From Clostridiales bacterium UBA4039 (lineage in GTDB: Bacteria; Bacillota; Clostridia; Lachnospirales; Vallitaleaceae), in assembly GCA_002382805.1 (NCBI GenBank), contig DGAD01000015.1:1-37056 (forward strand): a stretch of 37,056 nucleotides of DNA, read 5' to 3'. Each line of letters opens with the position of its first letter. The first letter of the stretch is position 1. The notes beneath the pieces were generated by a model, which made no database searches, was not told the DNA's origin, and saw nothing but the letters and a program-made list of their open reading frames with translations. A program made the position numbers and the translations under genes. Of the stretch, positions 8,049-15,694 are shown in pieces.

Positions 8049-8306
8049 CGTAAATTGATTTATAGTTTCCGTATTGAGCATCACAGAACAGACAATTACG
8101 GGAACGATATGTGAAATGCAATATTAGTTTATTGGAGGTTTTGACATGGAATACAGATAGATACTTCAATATTAAATGAATTTCTTGCTGAGCTTGAATT
8201 CTATTAAACTAATAAAACGCTGAAAACAAGTTCAATTAATCAGATATAATATCTGTCATTGTAATGAACAGTCTGTGATAAGATATAGATAGAAAGGAGT
8301 TAAAGT
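8049..8306 (+). other. Array end: attC relic and ORF remnant
   Basis: From 8066 to 8112 there is attC-like sequence: GTTTCCGTATTGAGCATCAC, then AATTACGGGAACGATATGTG. It matches the right half of the site at 7611-7684 but has no left box. TTGGAGG with ATG at 8146 follows, as in a cassette, but the ATG frame stops after four codons. In the +1 frame a short open stretch reads DTSILNEFLAELEF. This suggests a cassette gene worn down to a fragment. A TATAAT at 8245-8250 may serve the next gene. Confidence 0.4.
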
Positions 8307-8783
8307 ATGAATGAACTAGATAGAGCAATTAAATATAGAGAAAATGGGCAGGTAGAAGAAGCTATTGATATTTTAAGATTGTTGCTAAACAAGGATAATG
8401 AAAATGCAGAAGTAAATTATCAGTTGGCGTGGTGTTATGATGTTTTGGAGTATGAAAAGGAAGCGGTTGCGTATTATGAAAAAGCTATATCGTTGGGATT
8501 GAGTGAAGAAGATCAAGTTGAAGCAATCATCGGATTGGCGAGTACATATAGAACCATAGGTCAGTACAATAAATCCAAGACTTTATTAGAAAGTAGCATT
8601 GATAAATATGACAATAAGGCACTAGAAGTATTTTATGCAATGACACTATATAATCTTAAAGAGTATGAAAAATCTGTAAGCATATTATTAAAGTTGTTAG
8701 CAAATTCATCCTCGGATAAAGATATAGAAAAATTTAATAGAGCGATTTCATTTTATTCAGATAATTTGAATCGAGTATGGTAA
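8307..8783 (+). CDS. TPR-repeat protein
   Basis: This 158-residue protein is made of helix pairs typical of tetratricopeptide repeats. It starts ELDRAIKYRENGQVEEAIDIL, then AEVNYQLAWCYDVLEYEKEAVAYYEKAI (about residues 34-63), then AIIGLASTYRTIGQYNKSKTLLESSI, then a fourth partial repeat. Such proteins are protein-protein interaction scaffolds in the cytosol, and the partner is unknown. AAAGGAG precedes the ATG closely. It lies just right of the last attC relic, so it could be the terminal cassette or the first flanking gene. Confidence 0.85.
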   Translation: MNELDRAIKYRENGQVEEAIDILRLLLNKDNENAEVNYQLAWCYDVLEYEKEAVAYYEKAISLGLSEEDQVEAIIGLASTYRTIGQYNKSKTLLESSIDKYDNKALEVFYAMTLYNLKEYEKSVSILLKLLANSSSDKDIEKFNRAISFYSDNLNRVW

Positions 8784-8858
8784 CGTTCAAAGTTAACAAA
8801 AAAGATAAGGTGTGACTTAATGAAAACCTATCAGAAGCCTTAGTATTAGGAGGAAACT

Positions 8859-9392
8859 ATGAGATATATAGTATTGTTAAGAGGCATCAATGTCGGTGGA
8901 AGACGTAAAGTTGAGATGAAGCGGTTAAAGAATCTTCTCGTATCTTTAGGATATTCTAATGTTATGACATATCTTAATTCAGGTAACGCGCAATTTGACT
9001 CTGATGATGACCGAACACATATCGAGAAAAGTCTTACCAAGGCCCTTGAACAGGAGTTTGGATTCACGATTCCTATACTTGTCAAAAGTCAGGAAGAGAT
9101 GCAGGCAATCCTTGCCGCTATTCCAAAAGAGTGGCAAAATAACAAAGAGCAGAAGACGGATGTGGCATACTTATTTCCTGAGATTGATGCAGAGAAAACC
9201 TTGATGACATTACCGATGCAACGTGAATACCTGGACCTTATATATATTAAGGGGGCAATTGTGTGGCATGTGTTGCGAGAAAATCAAAATAAAAGTCAGC
9301 TGAATAAATTGGTGGGGCACGAGGTGTATCCATTCATGACAGTTAGAAATATCAATACGGCTAGGTTTTTAAGTGAAAATGATAACAAATGA
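8859..9392 (+). CDS. DUF1697 family protein
   Basis: This 177-residue protein starts MRYIVLLRGINVGGRRKVEM, the hallmark opening of DUF1697 (RGINVGG). It goes on with LKNLLVSLGYSNVMTYLNSGNAQFD (about residues 25-49) and ends with the conserved block TVRNINTARFL (about residues 160-170). Length and block order match the family. DUF1697 proteins are small, widespread and cytosolic, and I know of no established biochemical role. GGAGG stands seven bases before the ATG. Confidence 0.9.
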   Translation: MRYIVLLRGINVGGRRKVEMKRLKNLLVSLGYSNVMTYLNSGNAQFDSDDDRTHIEKSLTKALEQEFGFTIPILVKSQEEMQAILAAIPKEWQNNKEQKTDVAYLFPEIDAEKTLMTLPMQREYLDLIYIKGAIVWHVLRENQNKSQLNKLVGHEVYPFMTVRNINTARFLSENDNK

Positions 9393-9499
9393 GTAATGTA
9401 GGTGGTCAAATTCTATACAGGAGGTGCCACATTTATTTAACATTCTATAGAGTTTGTAAAGCAGATGATGGACAGCTAATTGAGACAAGGAGGGATTAG

Positions 9500-10327
9500 G
9501 TGATTGAAGAACGTTATTTTGGAACGGACATGTTGTTTCACTATACAAGACTTGAGACGGCAATGGAACTGATATTGACAGCCATGCAGTTAAGATTTTC
9601 ATCATTTAAAAATGTGAATGACCCGCATGAGAGAGGGTATCAATCTTTATCTTTGAATTGGACTAATCGTAATTCTATCGATGAAGCGTTGATTGATTAT
9701 GAGCGTTACCAAAAAGAAGTGAACTGTATTCGTCAAGAAGAGAGTAAGCTTTTATGTTTTTCTAAAAATGCCGGGGTTATTACCAAGACAGGGAGTTCGG
9801 TCCTAGATGCAGATTTATACTACAAGACCGGTTTTTTTAAGATGCGCATGTGGGCACAGTATGGCGATCTGCATCGTGGCTTATGCCTGGCATTTTCCCG
9901 CGATCGTTTGGTTATGGATATCAAGAAGGTCTACAGTTCGTTTAAGTTATATCGGGGCGATATTAAATACAAGGATTCTTCATCGGATATGCGTCAAGCG
10001 TATCACATTGAGCTCAACGAAGGTGCACTACATGATTTCAGAGAGTTTTTTATATCAGAACACTTGATTAAGTATAGGGAAGACTTGTTTTTTACGAAGA
10101 ACAGTGATTGGAGAGACGAGTTTGAGTATAGACTACTCTTATTGACCGATAATAAAAAACCCGACTATTTCATTAACATAAATAATTCGTTAAAAGCAGT
10201 TTTTTGTGGTTTGGATTTTCCTGATGTATATATGAGTGCATTAAGAAATCTGCTCAAATATAGCGACGTGGAGATTTATAGATTAATGTTAGATAACGGG
10301 ATACCTAATGTTATAAAAGTGAAGTAA
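9500..10327 (+). CDS. DUF2971 family protein
   Basis: This 275-residue protein has the DUF2971 pattern. FHYTRLETAMELIL (about residues 13-26) is followed by LRFSSFKNVNDPHE, a central LLCFSKNAG, and MWAQYGDLHRGLCLAFSRDRL (about residues 115-135). The family is common in defence-related and mobile regions; its exact activity is not established. It uses a GTG start at 9500 with AAGGAGGG (9487-9494) at good spacing. It is followed after 18 bases by the DUF2809 gene, so the two may be co-transcribed. Confidence 0.85.
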   Translation: MIEERYFGTDMLFHYTRLETAMELILTAMQLRFSSFKNVNDPHERGYQSLSLNWTNRNSIDEALIDYERYQKEVNCIRQEESKLLCFSKNAGVITKTGSSVLDADLYYKTGFFKMRMWAQYGDLHRGLCLAFSRDRLVMDIKKVYSSFKLYRGDIKYKDSSSDMRQAYHIELNEGALHDFREFFISEHLIKYREDLFFTKNSDWRDEFEYRLLLLTDNKKPDYFININNSLKAVFCGLDFPDVYMSALRNLLKYSDVEIYRLMLDNGIPNVIKVK

Positions 10328-10345
10328 AAAGAAAGGAAACACATC

Positions 10346-10735
10346 ATGAAGACATTTCGATTTTCTCCAAAATACTTTATTTTGGCAAGTATATTTTTTA
10401 TACTTGAAGTTATCATAGCTATTTATGTACATGACGACTTTATCCGTCCCTATGTCGGGGATGTTATTGTCATGTTCTTAATGTATAGCTTTATCAAGGC
10501 ATTTATAGGAAAACCGACTAAGCGATTGCCCTATTATCTGTTTGGGTTTGCGGTTGCTATCGAGTTCCTGCAGTTAGTTAATTTTACCCAACTTCTTGGA
10601 CTAGATCAATATCCGATAGCAACCATTGTTTTAGGCAGTGTTTTCGATGTTCGTGACGTTATAAGCTATTTTGTAGGAATGCTTTTATTATTAGGGTATG
10701 AACAAGCTTTAAGAAAAGATATATCTTATTTGTAA
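10346..10735 (+). CDS. DUF2809 family membrane protein
   Basis: This 129-residue protein has about four transmembrane helices. The family signature is the central YVGDVIVMFLMYSFIKAF with the charged G-D pair, followed by FAVAIEFLQL and the late SVFDVRDVISYFVGM. Length and spacing match DUF2809. The protein is expected in the cell membrane; its function is unknown. AAAGGAAAC precedes the ATG. Confidence 0.85.
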   Translation: MKTFRFSPKYFILASIFFILEVIIAIYVHDDFIRPYVGDVIVMFLMYSFIKAFIGKPTKRLPYYLFGFAVAIEFLQLVNFTQLLGLDQYPIATIVLGSVFDVRDVISYFVGMLLLLGYEQALRKDISYL

Positions 10736-10745
10736 CATAGAACAA

Positions 10746-10886
10746 ATGGAAGAAGTTTTAGAAAAAATGCCTTTAAATTATGTAGAATTGCTGGCATGCC
10801 AAGGATTTGGTAAGGTAAAAGTTGAAAAATATGGTGAGGAAATATTAAGGATTATGGGTGGTGAACCTAAAAGGAGAGGACTATGA
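10746..10886 (+). CDS. Small ORF resembling a RecQ HRDC-domain end
   Basis: This 46-codon ORF reads EEVLEKMPLNYVEL then LACQGFGKVKVEKYGEEILRIM. The second part matches the last helices of HRDC domains of RecQ-type helicases, where the family has a G-x-G-x-x-K-x-x-K-Y-G pattern. No full RecQ gene precedes it, so it is a remnant or a free-standing small HRDC module. Its stop TGA (10884-10886) overlaps the ATG (10883) of the helicase gene, and its coding sequence holds that gene's ribosome binding site AAAGGAGAGG. Translation of the two is therefore probably coupled. Confidence 0.55.
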   Translation: MEEVLEKMPLNYVELLACQGFGKVKVEKYGEEILRIMGGEPKRRGL

Positions 10887-13600
10887 ATCCCCGCAACAAT
10901 CTGATTTTAATCAATAAGAATTCGAACTATGAAGTCAAGACAAAAGATGTTAAGTACATAAAAAAAGAAAAAAATAGAGCTTTAGTAACATTTACCAATA
11001 ATAAAACTTATGCATATCATAAGGACAATGTTAAGTGGTATTCAAATCCCCAAGAGATCGACATCACAGATACTGTTTTATATCATTCGGGAGAGCGAAT
11101 CCAAATGCCCATTAAGCTATTAAGGTTTGCACCTTGGTATGTACTTGTTTATAAAAATGAGTATATGAAAACATATGGAGTTTCAGATTTGCAAATTATT
11201 CGTAATCATAGCTTAAATAGCAAATCAGTTGATTTATGGCAATACTTTAGGGAATTATCTGCAGAAGTTTCCCTCGTACTTGAAGATGGAAAAGCCCTCT
11301 TAAAAGCGAAGTATAATAGGATACATGGGATTGACCCAAGTACAGTCTTATCAAAATATCTAACAGGCAATGCAGTAAACAAAATAGAGACAAAAAACAC
11401 AGAGACAATCATTTATCCTTTTGGATGCAATGTTTCTCAAAAAGAGGCTGTTGTAAAAGCACTATACAACCAAATTAGTGTGATTGAGGGACCACCAGGG
11501 ACTGGTAAGACCCAGACGATTCTAAATATCATTGCTAACCTGATCATACAGGGGAAAACGATAGCTGTTGTATCTAACAATAATTCGGCAACACAAAATG
11601 TTTTGGATAAACTACAAAAAAATGAATTGGATTTTTTTGCTGCCTTTTTAGGAAATGCTAAAAATAAAGAGAGTTTTATTGAAAGTGGGCAGACCGATAT
11701 CCCCAATTCTATAAAAAATATGGAAACAATTCCAAATCTTAATCAAGCGTTGTTAGATTCGTTAAAAAACATCAATGTATTACTTAAGGATACTAATACT
11801 TTAGCACGTTTAAAACAGGAGTTGGATGAGACAAAACTTGAAGCGAAGTATTTTGAAGAGTATTTATCCATAAACAAAGAATATTCAGAAGAAGACTTAA
11901 AGGGCGTATCTTCACAAAAACTTTTAACATTAAGATGTGATATTGAAAACCATTTTAAAACAGATCAATACACGCTTAGTTTTTTTACAAAGCTTAAATA
12001 TATTTTTAATTACGGATTGAGACTTAGAAAATTTGTCAATATAAATCTTAAGGATTCACTTGATATAATTAATCATCAATTTTATATTTCCAAAATAGAT
12101 GAAATCCATGCCGAGATAAAAAGCCTAGAAGAACGCTTGATGTATTTCAATTATGATGAGGCTATGAGGCGGCTTGTGGAACTTTCACAAAGCCTTTTAA
12201 AAGAATATCTAGCAACAAGATATGGTCATAAGACTCGACCTGAATTTTGTGAAAAGGATTTATGGCAACGGTCCAATGATTTCTTAAAGGAATATCCCCT
12301 TATTTTGAGTACTACATTTTCAATTAATTCCAGCCTTTCAGAAAACACTATTTATGATTATGTAATTATTGACGAGGCGAGTCAGGTAGATTTAATTACT
12401 GGTAATCTAGCCTTATCTTGTGCAAAAAATGCAGTTATTGTTGGGGATCGCAAGCAATTATCCAATGTGGTATCTCGTGAGCAAAAAGAGCAATCAAAGC
12501 AAATATTGTCAAAATATTCAATTCCTGAGCGCTACCATTATCATAAATATAGCCTACTTGAATCTGTTCTTATGACATTTCCTAATATTGAGAAAACCTT
12601 GTTGAGAGAACACTATCGATGCCATCCCAAAATTATTCAGTTTTGTAACAAAAAATTTTATCAAGATCAACTGATTATTATGACTCATGATCAAGGAGAA
12701 GAAGATGTTATTAAGATTATCAAAACTCTTCCTGGTAATCATTCAAGGGGACGTTATAATCAGAGGCAAATTGATGAAATTATTCAAAAAGTACTTCCGG
12801 AATTAGAAAATCACCAAGCACATGAGTTGGGAATTATCTCACCTTATAGAGAACAAAAATATCATATAGATACAGTTGTCTCACGGCAGGGATATGAAGT
12901 GGATACAGTACATAAATATCAGGGGAAGGAAAAGAATGATATTATCATTACGACAGTGGATAATGTCATCAGTGAGTTTATAGATGATCCTAATATGCTC
13001 AATGTGGCAATCTCAAGAGCTAAAAAAAGAATTCGTTTAATTGTATCCGATCACGAAAAAAATGAAGGGACCAATATTTCAGATTTCATACATTATGTTT
13101 CTTATAATAATTTTGAAGTTCAAAAAGGGAGCGTATTTTCAGTTTTTGATATGCTGTATCGACACTACAATAAGCAACGCCAAGAATATATAAAAAAATC
13201 TAAATTACACTTAGAATATGATTCTGAAAAAATAATTGATGTTCTTATTAAATCTGTAATAGATGAGAATGAAGCATTTGAAAAGTATGCTTATTGCAGC
13301 CACCTATCCTTAAGACAAATCGTTAGGAAAAGAGAGGCTTTGACAGCTAGAGAGTTAGAATTTGTGAACCACCCTAACGCTCACGTAGATTTTATGATTT
13401 TCCGACGTATAGATAAACATCCCGTTTTAGTTATTGAAGTGGACGGATACGATTATCATAAAAAAGGAACGGCGCAATACGAACGTGATCGAATTAAAGA
13501 TTCTATTATGAAAAAAATTGATTTGAAAATACTCCGCTTGGCGACAAATGCAAGCGGAGAAAAACAAAAAATTATCGAAACCTTAGAGCGTATTAATTAG
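10883..13600 (+). CDS. Upf1-like SF1 helicase with C-terminal DUF2726 nuclease-like domain
   Basis: This 905-residue protein has all superfamily 1 helicase motifs. Walker A GPPGTGKT is at about 203-210, Walker B DEAS at 497-500, GDRKQL at about 521, the LREHYRCHP block near 572, TVHKYQGKEKNDI near 672, and NVAISRAKKR at about 707. The order and DEAS/VAISRA signatures are those of AAA_11/AAA_12 (Upf1-type) helicases. About 300 residues lie between motifs I and II, partly a coiled insertion. The C-terminus carries HVDFMIF (D836) and VIEVDGYDYH (about 850-859), then RDRIKDSIMKK, typical of DUF2726 restriction-endonuclease-like folds. Helicase-nuclease fusions of this type often lie in defence islands, so a nucleic-acid defence role is likely but unproven. 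The gene's last bases overlap the convergent relQ stop. Confidence 0.88.
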   Translation: MNPRNNLILINKNSNYEVKTKDVKYIKKEKNRALVTFTNNKTYAYHKDNVKWYSNPQEIDITDTVLYHSGERIQMPIKLLRFAPWYVLVYKNEYMKTYGVSDLQIIRNHSLNSKSVDLWQYFRELSAEVSLVLEDGKALLKAKYNRIHGIDPSTVLSKYLTGNAVNKIETKNTETIIYPFGCNVSQKEAVVKALYNQISVIEGPPGTGKTQTILNIIANLIIQGKTIAVVSNNNSATQNVLDKLQKNELDFFAAFLGNAKNKESFIESGQTDIPNSIKNMETIPNLNQALLDSLKNINVLLKDTNTLARLKQELDETKLEAKYFEEYLSINKEYSEEDLKGVSSQKLLTLRCDIENHFKTDQYTLSFFTKLKYIFNYGLRLRKFVNINLKDSLDIINHQFYISKIDEIHAEIKSLEERLMYFNYDEAMRRLVELSQSLLKEYLATRYGHKTRPEFCEKDLWQRSNDFLKEYPLILSTTFSINSSLSENTIYDYVIIDEASQVDLITGNLALSCAKNAVIVGDRKQLSNVVSREQKEQSKQILSKYSIPERYHYHKYSLLESVLMTFPNIEKTLLREHYRCHPKIIQFCNKKFYQDQLIIMTHDQGEEDVIKIIKTLPGNHSRGRYNQRQIDEIIQKVLPELENHQAHELGIISPYREQKYHIDTVVSRQGYEVDTVHKYQGKEKNDIIITTVDNVISEFIDDPNMLNVAISRAKKRIRLIVSDHEKNEGTNISDFIHYVSYNNFEVQKGSVFSVFDMLYRHYNKQRQEYIKKSKLHLEYDSEKIIDVLIKSVIDENEAFEKYAYCSHLSLRQIVRKREALTARELEFVNHPNAHVDFMIFRRIDKHPVLVIEVDGYDYHKKGTAQYERDRIKDSIMKKIDLKILRLATNASGEKQKIIETLERIN
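13532..13559 (-). terminator. Probable terminator of relQ, inside the helicase gene
   Basis: CTCCGCTTG (13532-13540) and CAAGCGGAG (13551-13559) form a perfect nine-base, GC-rich stem with a ten-base loop. On the minus strand it is followed by TATTTTC. It lies about 40 bases past the relQ stop, within the final codons of the helicase. Confidence 0.5.
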
Positions 13601-14313
13601 GGTGTACGCTCTTTAGGGTTTAAGCTAACCTCATGTCTTAAGGCCTCCATTCGGTGATCAACCTGTGCAATGATGTCGGCACAATCCTTTAATTCCTGGA
13701 TAACATGGGCAGAATTTTCAACATCTTGCTTGTATTTAAGTTTGTGTTCGAGACTTGCCCAAAAATCCATGGCAATAGTTCTTAGCTGAATTTCAACTCG
13801 CATCATCTTTTTTGCTTCAGCAAGAAAAATAGGAATTTCAATGATCAAATGCATACTTCGATAGCCATTTTTCTTTGGGTGACGAATATAATCTTTTTTG
13901 AGAATTAATGTTACATCATCTTGTTGAAGCAAAGCATCTGTGAGCTTATAGACATCTTCTTGAAAGGAACAGATAACGCGTATCCCTGCAATATCATTGA
14001 TATGGTTTACGATAGAAGCTTCTGTCATAGGCAGACCTTTACGTTGTAATTTCATAAAAATACTTTCAAAAGATTTTTCTCTGCTTTTTATGGATTCAAT
14101 AGGATTACGGTCATATAGAATCGACATCTCCTCATTAAGTACATTAAACTTTGTCTCTACTTCCATGATGGCGCACCGATAATAAGACATCAGCTCTTGG
14201 ATTGGCAATAATTGCTGACGGATGGCGTTGAATCTCTCGGCTTCTGTCATCGAAGGGTCATTGATATTATCATTTATAATTTGCTTTGCAATGTCGAGTC
14301 TATTGATTTTCAT
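13597..14313 (-). CDS. relQ: RelQ-type small alarmone synthetase
   Basis: This 238-residue RelA/SpoT synthetase-domain protein lacks a hydrolase domain and TGS/ACT domains, the length class of RelQ/YjbM. It would transfer pyrophosphate from ATP to GTP or GDP to make (p)ppGpp in the cytosol. Visible blocks are KSREKSFESIFMKLQRKG, NDIAGIRVICSF, YIRHPKKNGYRSMHL (the G-loop with the stacking tyrosine), VEIQLRTIAMDFWASLEHKL and the C-terminal helix. It overlaps the small exported-peptide gene upstream by ATGA (14310-14313), so translation is probably coupled. Its 3' end overlaps the helicase gene by four bases. Confidence 0.92.
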   Translation of the reverse strand: MKINRLDIAKQIINDNINDPSMTEAERFNAIRQQLLPIQELMSYYRCAIMEVETKFNVLNEEMSILYDRNPIESIKSREKSFESIFMKLQRKGLPMTEASIVNHINDIAGIRVICSFQEDVYKLTDALLQQDDVTLILKKDYIRHPKKNGYRSMHLIIEIPIFLAEAKKMMRVEIQLRTIAMDFWASLEHKLKYKQDVENSAHVIQELKDCADIIAQVDHRMEALRHEVSLNPKERTP

Positions 14314-14486
14314 TGTTTTACCTTTCCATTTGATTGTTTGCTTATTTCATTAGATTCTATTGTATTTATCGTAAAAGATGCTGTCTCAGTAATACTGGTA
14401 GTATTTGTATGCTGTACTGTATTATCATCAAATGTTGTTAGGCTTACACTTAGTGCGAGTGCTAACATAATCGGAATATGCTTCAT
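14310..14486 (-). CDS. Small exported peptide coupled to relQ
   Basis: On the minus strand, ATG (14484-14486) opens 58 codons: MKHIPIMLALALSVSLTTF, then a Thr/Ser/Asn-rich tail ending KQSNGKVKQ. It has a basic N-terminus and a hydrophobic core like a signal peptide, but no cysteine for a lipobox and no known family. AGGAGG lies at about 14495-14500 with optimal spacing. The stop overlaps the relQ start as ATGA. The strong ribosome binding site and exact overlap favour a real gene, possibly a regulatory leader or secreted peptide. Confidence 0.6.
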   Translation of the reverse strand: MKHIPIMLALALSVSLTTFDDNTVQHTNTTSITETASFTINTIESNEISKQSNGKVKQ

Positions 14487-14594
14487 AATATTGTCCTCCT
14501 GTTTTTTAGATTTCTGTATAATTATTGGTTATAAACTTAGTTTAACAGATAAATCTTAAAATCTATTGAAATAATTATTAAAATTTATATCTTA

Positions 14595-14623
14595 TTGCAA
14601 TATTAAAAAAAATTATGTATTAT
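14595..14623 (+). promoter_or_regulatory. Sigma-A promoter for the GNAT gene
   Basis: TTGCAA (14595-14600), a 17-base A/T-rich spacer and TATTAT (14618-14623). It lies about 70 bases before the ATG at 14693. Confidence 0.6.
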
Positions 14624-14692
14624 TATAAAATGGCTCTTAATACAAACAAAAAAGAAAGTGTAAAGGTCGACAACAGGAGGACGTAGCGTATT

Positions 14693-15268
14693 ATGGAAAA
14701 TATTCGAATCGATAAGGCTTTATATGAAGACAGAGATAAAATCAATTGTTTTTTTGAACGGGTGTTACGATACACTTTTGAGACAAATGGTATCAAGGAT
14801 GCGGTGGAGTTACTGAATGAAGAGCTTGAAGATAAGCGTCTATATCTTGAACAATCTTTTAAAACGAAAGGACAAGAGCGATGCTTTTTGATTGCAAAAA
14901 TTGACGAGGAGATTATTGCAAGTATTGAATATGGACCATCCGATGATTTTATGAATGAATGTACGAATGGCGAGCTTAGTCACATGCCCGAGGTAGGAAC
15001 TGTGTTTGTTCACCCGGATTATCATAGACGAGGCATTGGAAAAGCGATGCTAAGGGCGATGTTTAATGAGCTTTCTAACCGAGGTATATACGAAGTATGC
15101 TTTGACAGTGGCTACCAAACAGCACAAAAGATATGGCGAAAAAAATTCGGAGAACCTGCATATCTATTAAAAGATTATTGGGGAGAAGATTGGCACCATA
15201 TGGTGTGGATTATTGATGTAGAAAAAGAACGGATCAAAGAAACTAGTGATGTAACGATGAGCAGATAG
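14693..15268 (+). CDS. GNAT N-acetyltransferase
   Basis: This 191-residue GNAT has motif A as VGTVFVHPDYHRRGIGKAML (R-R-G-I-G-K at about residues 109-114). The core is followed by the FDSGYQTAQKIWRKKFG block (about 140-156) and an aromatic tail YWGEDWHHMVWIIDV. It is longer than the array GNATs and ends with a poorly conserved extension. The substrate is unknown. It has its own promoter and an AGGAGG site, and is not flanked by attC-like sequence. Confidence 0.88.
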   Translation: MENIRIDKALYEDRDKINCFFERVLRYTFETNGIKDAVELLNEELEDKRLYLEQSFKTKGQERCFLIAKIDEEIIASIEYGPSDDFMNECTNGELSHMPEVGTVFVHPDYHRRGIGKAMLRAMFNELSNRGIYEVCFDSGYQTAQKIWRKKFGEPAYLLKDYWGEDWHHMVWIIDVEKERIKETSDVTMSR

Positions 15269-15453
15269 ACGTTGTAAGTGTATATACCAAAGGGGCGTAT
15301 TCTGTTTCAGAAGCACGAGTACAAGCATTAGGTGGTGAATGAGAATTTGTATGGAATCAATGGTTGACACCTGAAGCCGCTGAAAAGATGGATGACAAGA
15401 CATCACGTATGTACAAATTCCACAGAAATGACACAAGACTAAGCTTTTCATAA
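15250..15453 (+). pseudogene. Fragment of an unrecognised gene with in-frame stop
   Basis: Directly after the GNAT stop, one frame reads DVVSVYTKGAYSVSEARVQALGGE, then TGA (15340-15342), then EFVWNQWLTPEAAEKMDDK and TSRMYKFHRNDTRLSFS to a TAA at 15451. There is no start codon. The composition and reach up to a terminator suggest the C-terminal end of a lost gene. I do not recognise the family. Confidence 0.45.
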
Positions 15454-15459
15454 GCTTAT

Positions 15460-15498
15460 AAAAGACCTCTTGGAGAAAAAAACTCTAAGAGGTCTTTT
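15460..15498 (+). terminator. Rho-independent terminator
   Basis: AAAAGACCTCTT (15460-15471) pairs perfectly with AAGAGGTCTTTT (15487-15498). Because of the A and T ends it can work in both directions. Confidence 0.8.
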
Positions 15499-15694
15499 GA
15501 TACGTACAATTTTTACTGGTAGAATTACAATTTTGTGATACAATATATAGTGAAGGGAAAAAATAATAACGGGGATGAATAGGTAGTGTCACAATGCAAA
15601 AATTCATAATAAATTTCATCCACTAATTTACAACTAAATTTAAGGTGTTTTAAAGTGTATCTATTTGTTTTGTCATTTATGAGAAGAGGGTCTG

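Larger units (their letters stand above)
1..8112 (+). mobile_element. Integron-type gene cassette array (no integrase in window)
   Basis: Ten or more short genes, all on the plus strand, alternate with dyad-containing spacers of about 70-130 bases. These spacers begin with an RYYYAAC-like box (GTATAAC, ATCTAAC, ACTTAAC, ACCTAAC, GCCTAAC) and end with a GTTRRRY-like box (GTTATAC, GTTAGAT, GTTAAGT, GTTATGT, GTTAGGC, GTTAGGT). This is the known arrangement of integron cassettes: gene, then attC, in one orientation. The genes are functionally unrelated (lipoproteins, membrane-anchored proteins, GNATs, unknowns), as in sedentary chromosomal integrons. Sites are well kept at the left and decayed at the right. 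The array starts before base 1, so its attI and integrase, if any, would be to the left. No tyrosine recombinase is encoded in this window, so strictly it is a cluster of attC sites without a visible integrase. Confidence 0.8.

Noticed and set aside
1..8112. CRISPR array or tandem repeat family
   Set aside because: The repeats are 70-130 bases, vary in sequence, have dyads with unequal loops, and the spacers are whole genes.
10883..13600. Known named anti-phage system
   Set aside because: The helicase-nuclease architecture is seen in defence islands, but no second subunit that would fix a named system is present.
14212..14559. Plus-strand open frame of 115 codons opposite the relQ leader
   Set aside because: It lies antisense to relQ and the small exported peptide gene, which have proper ribosome binding sites and family signatures. 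No site precedes its start.
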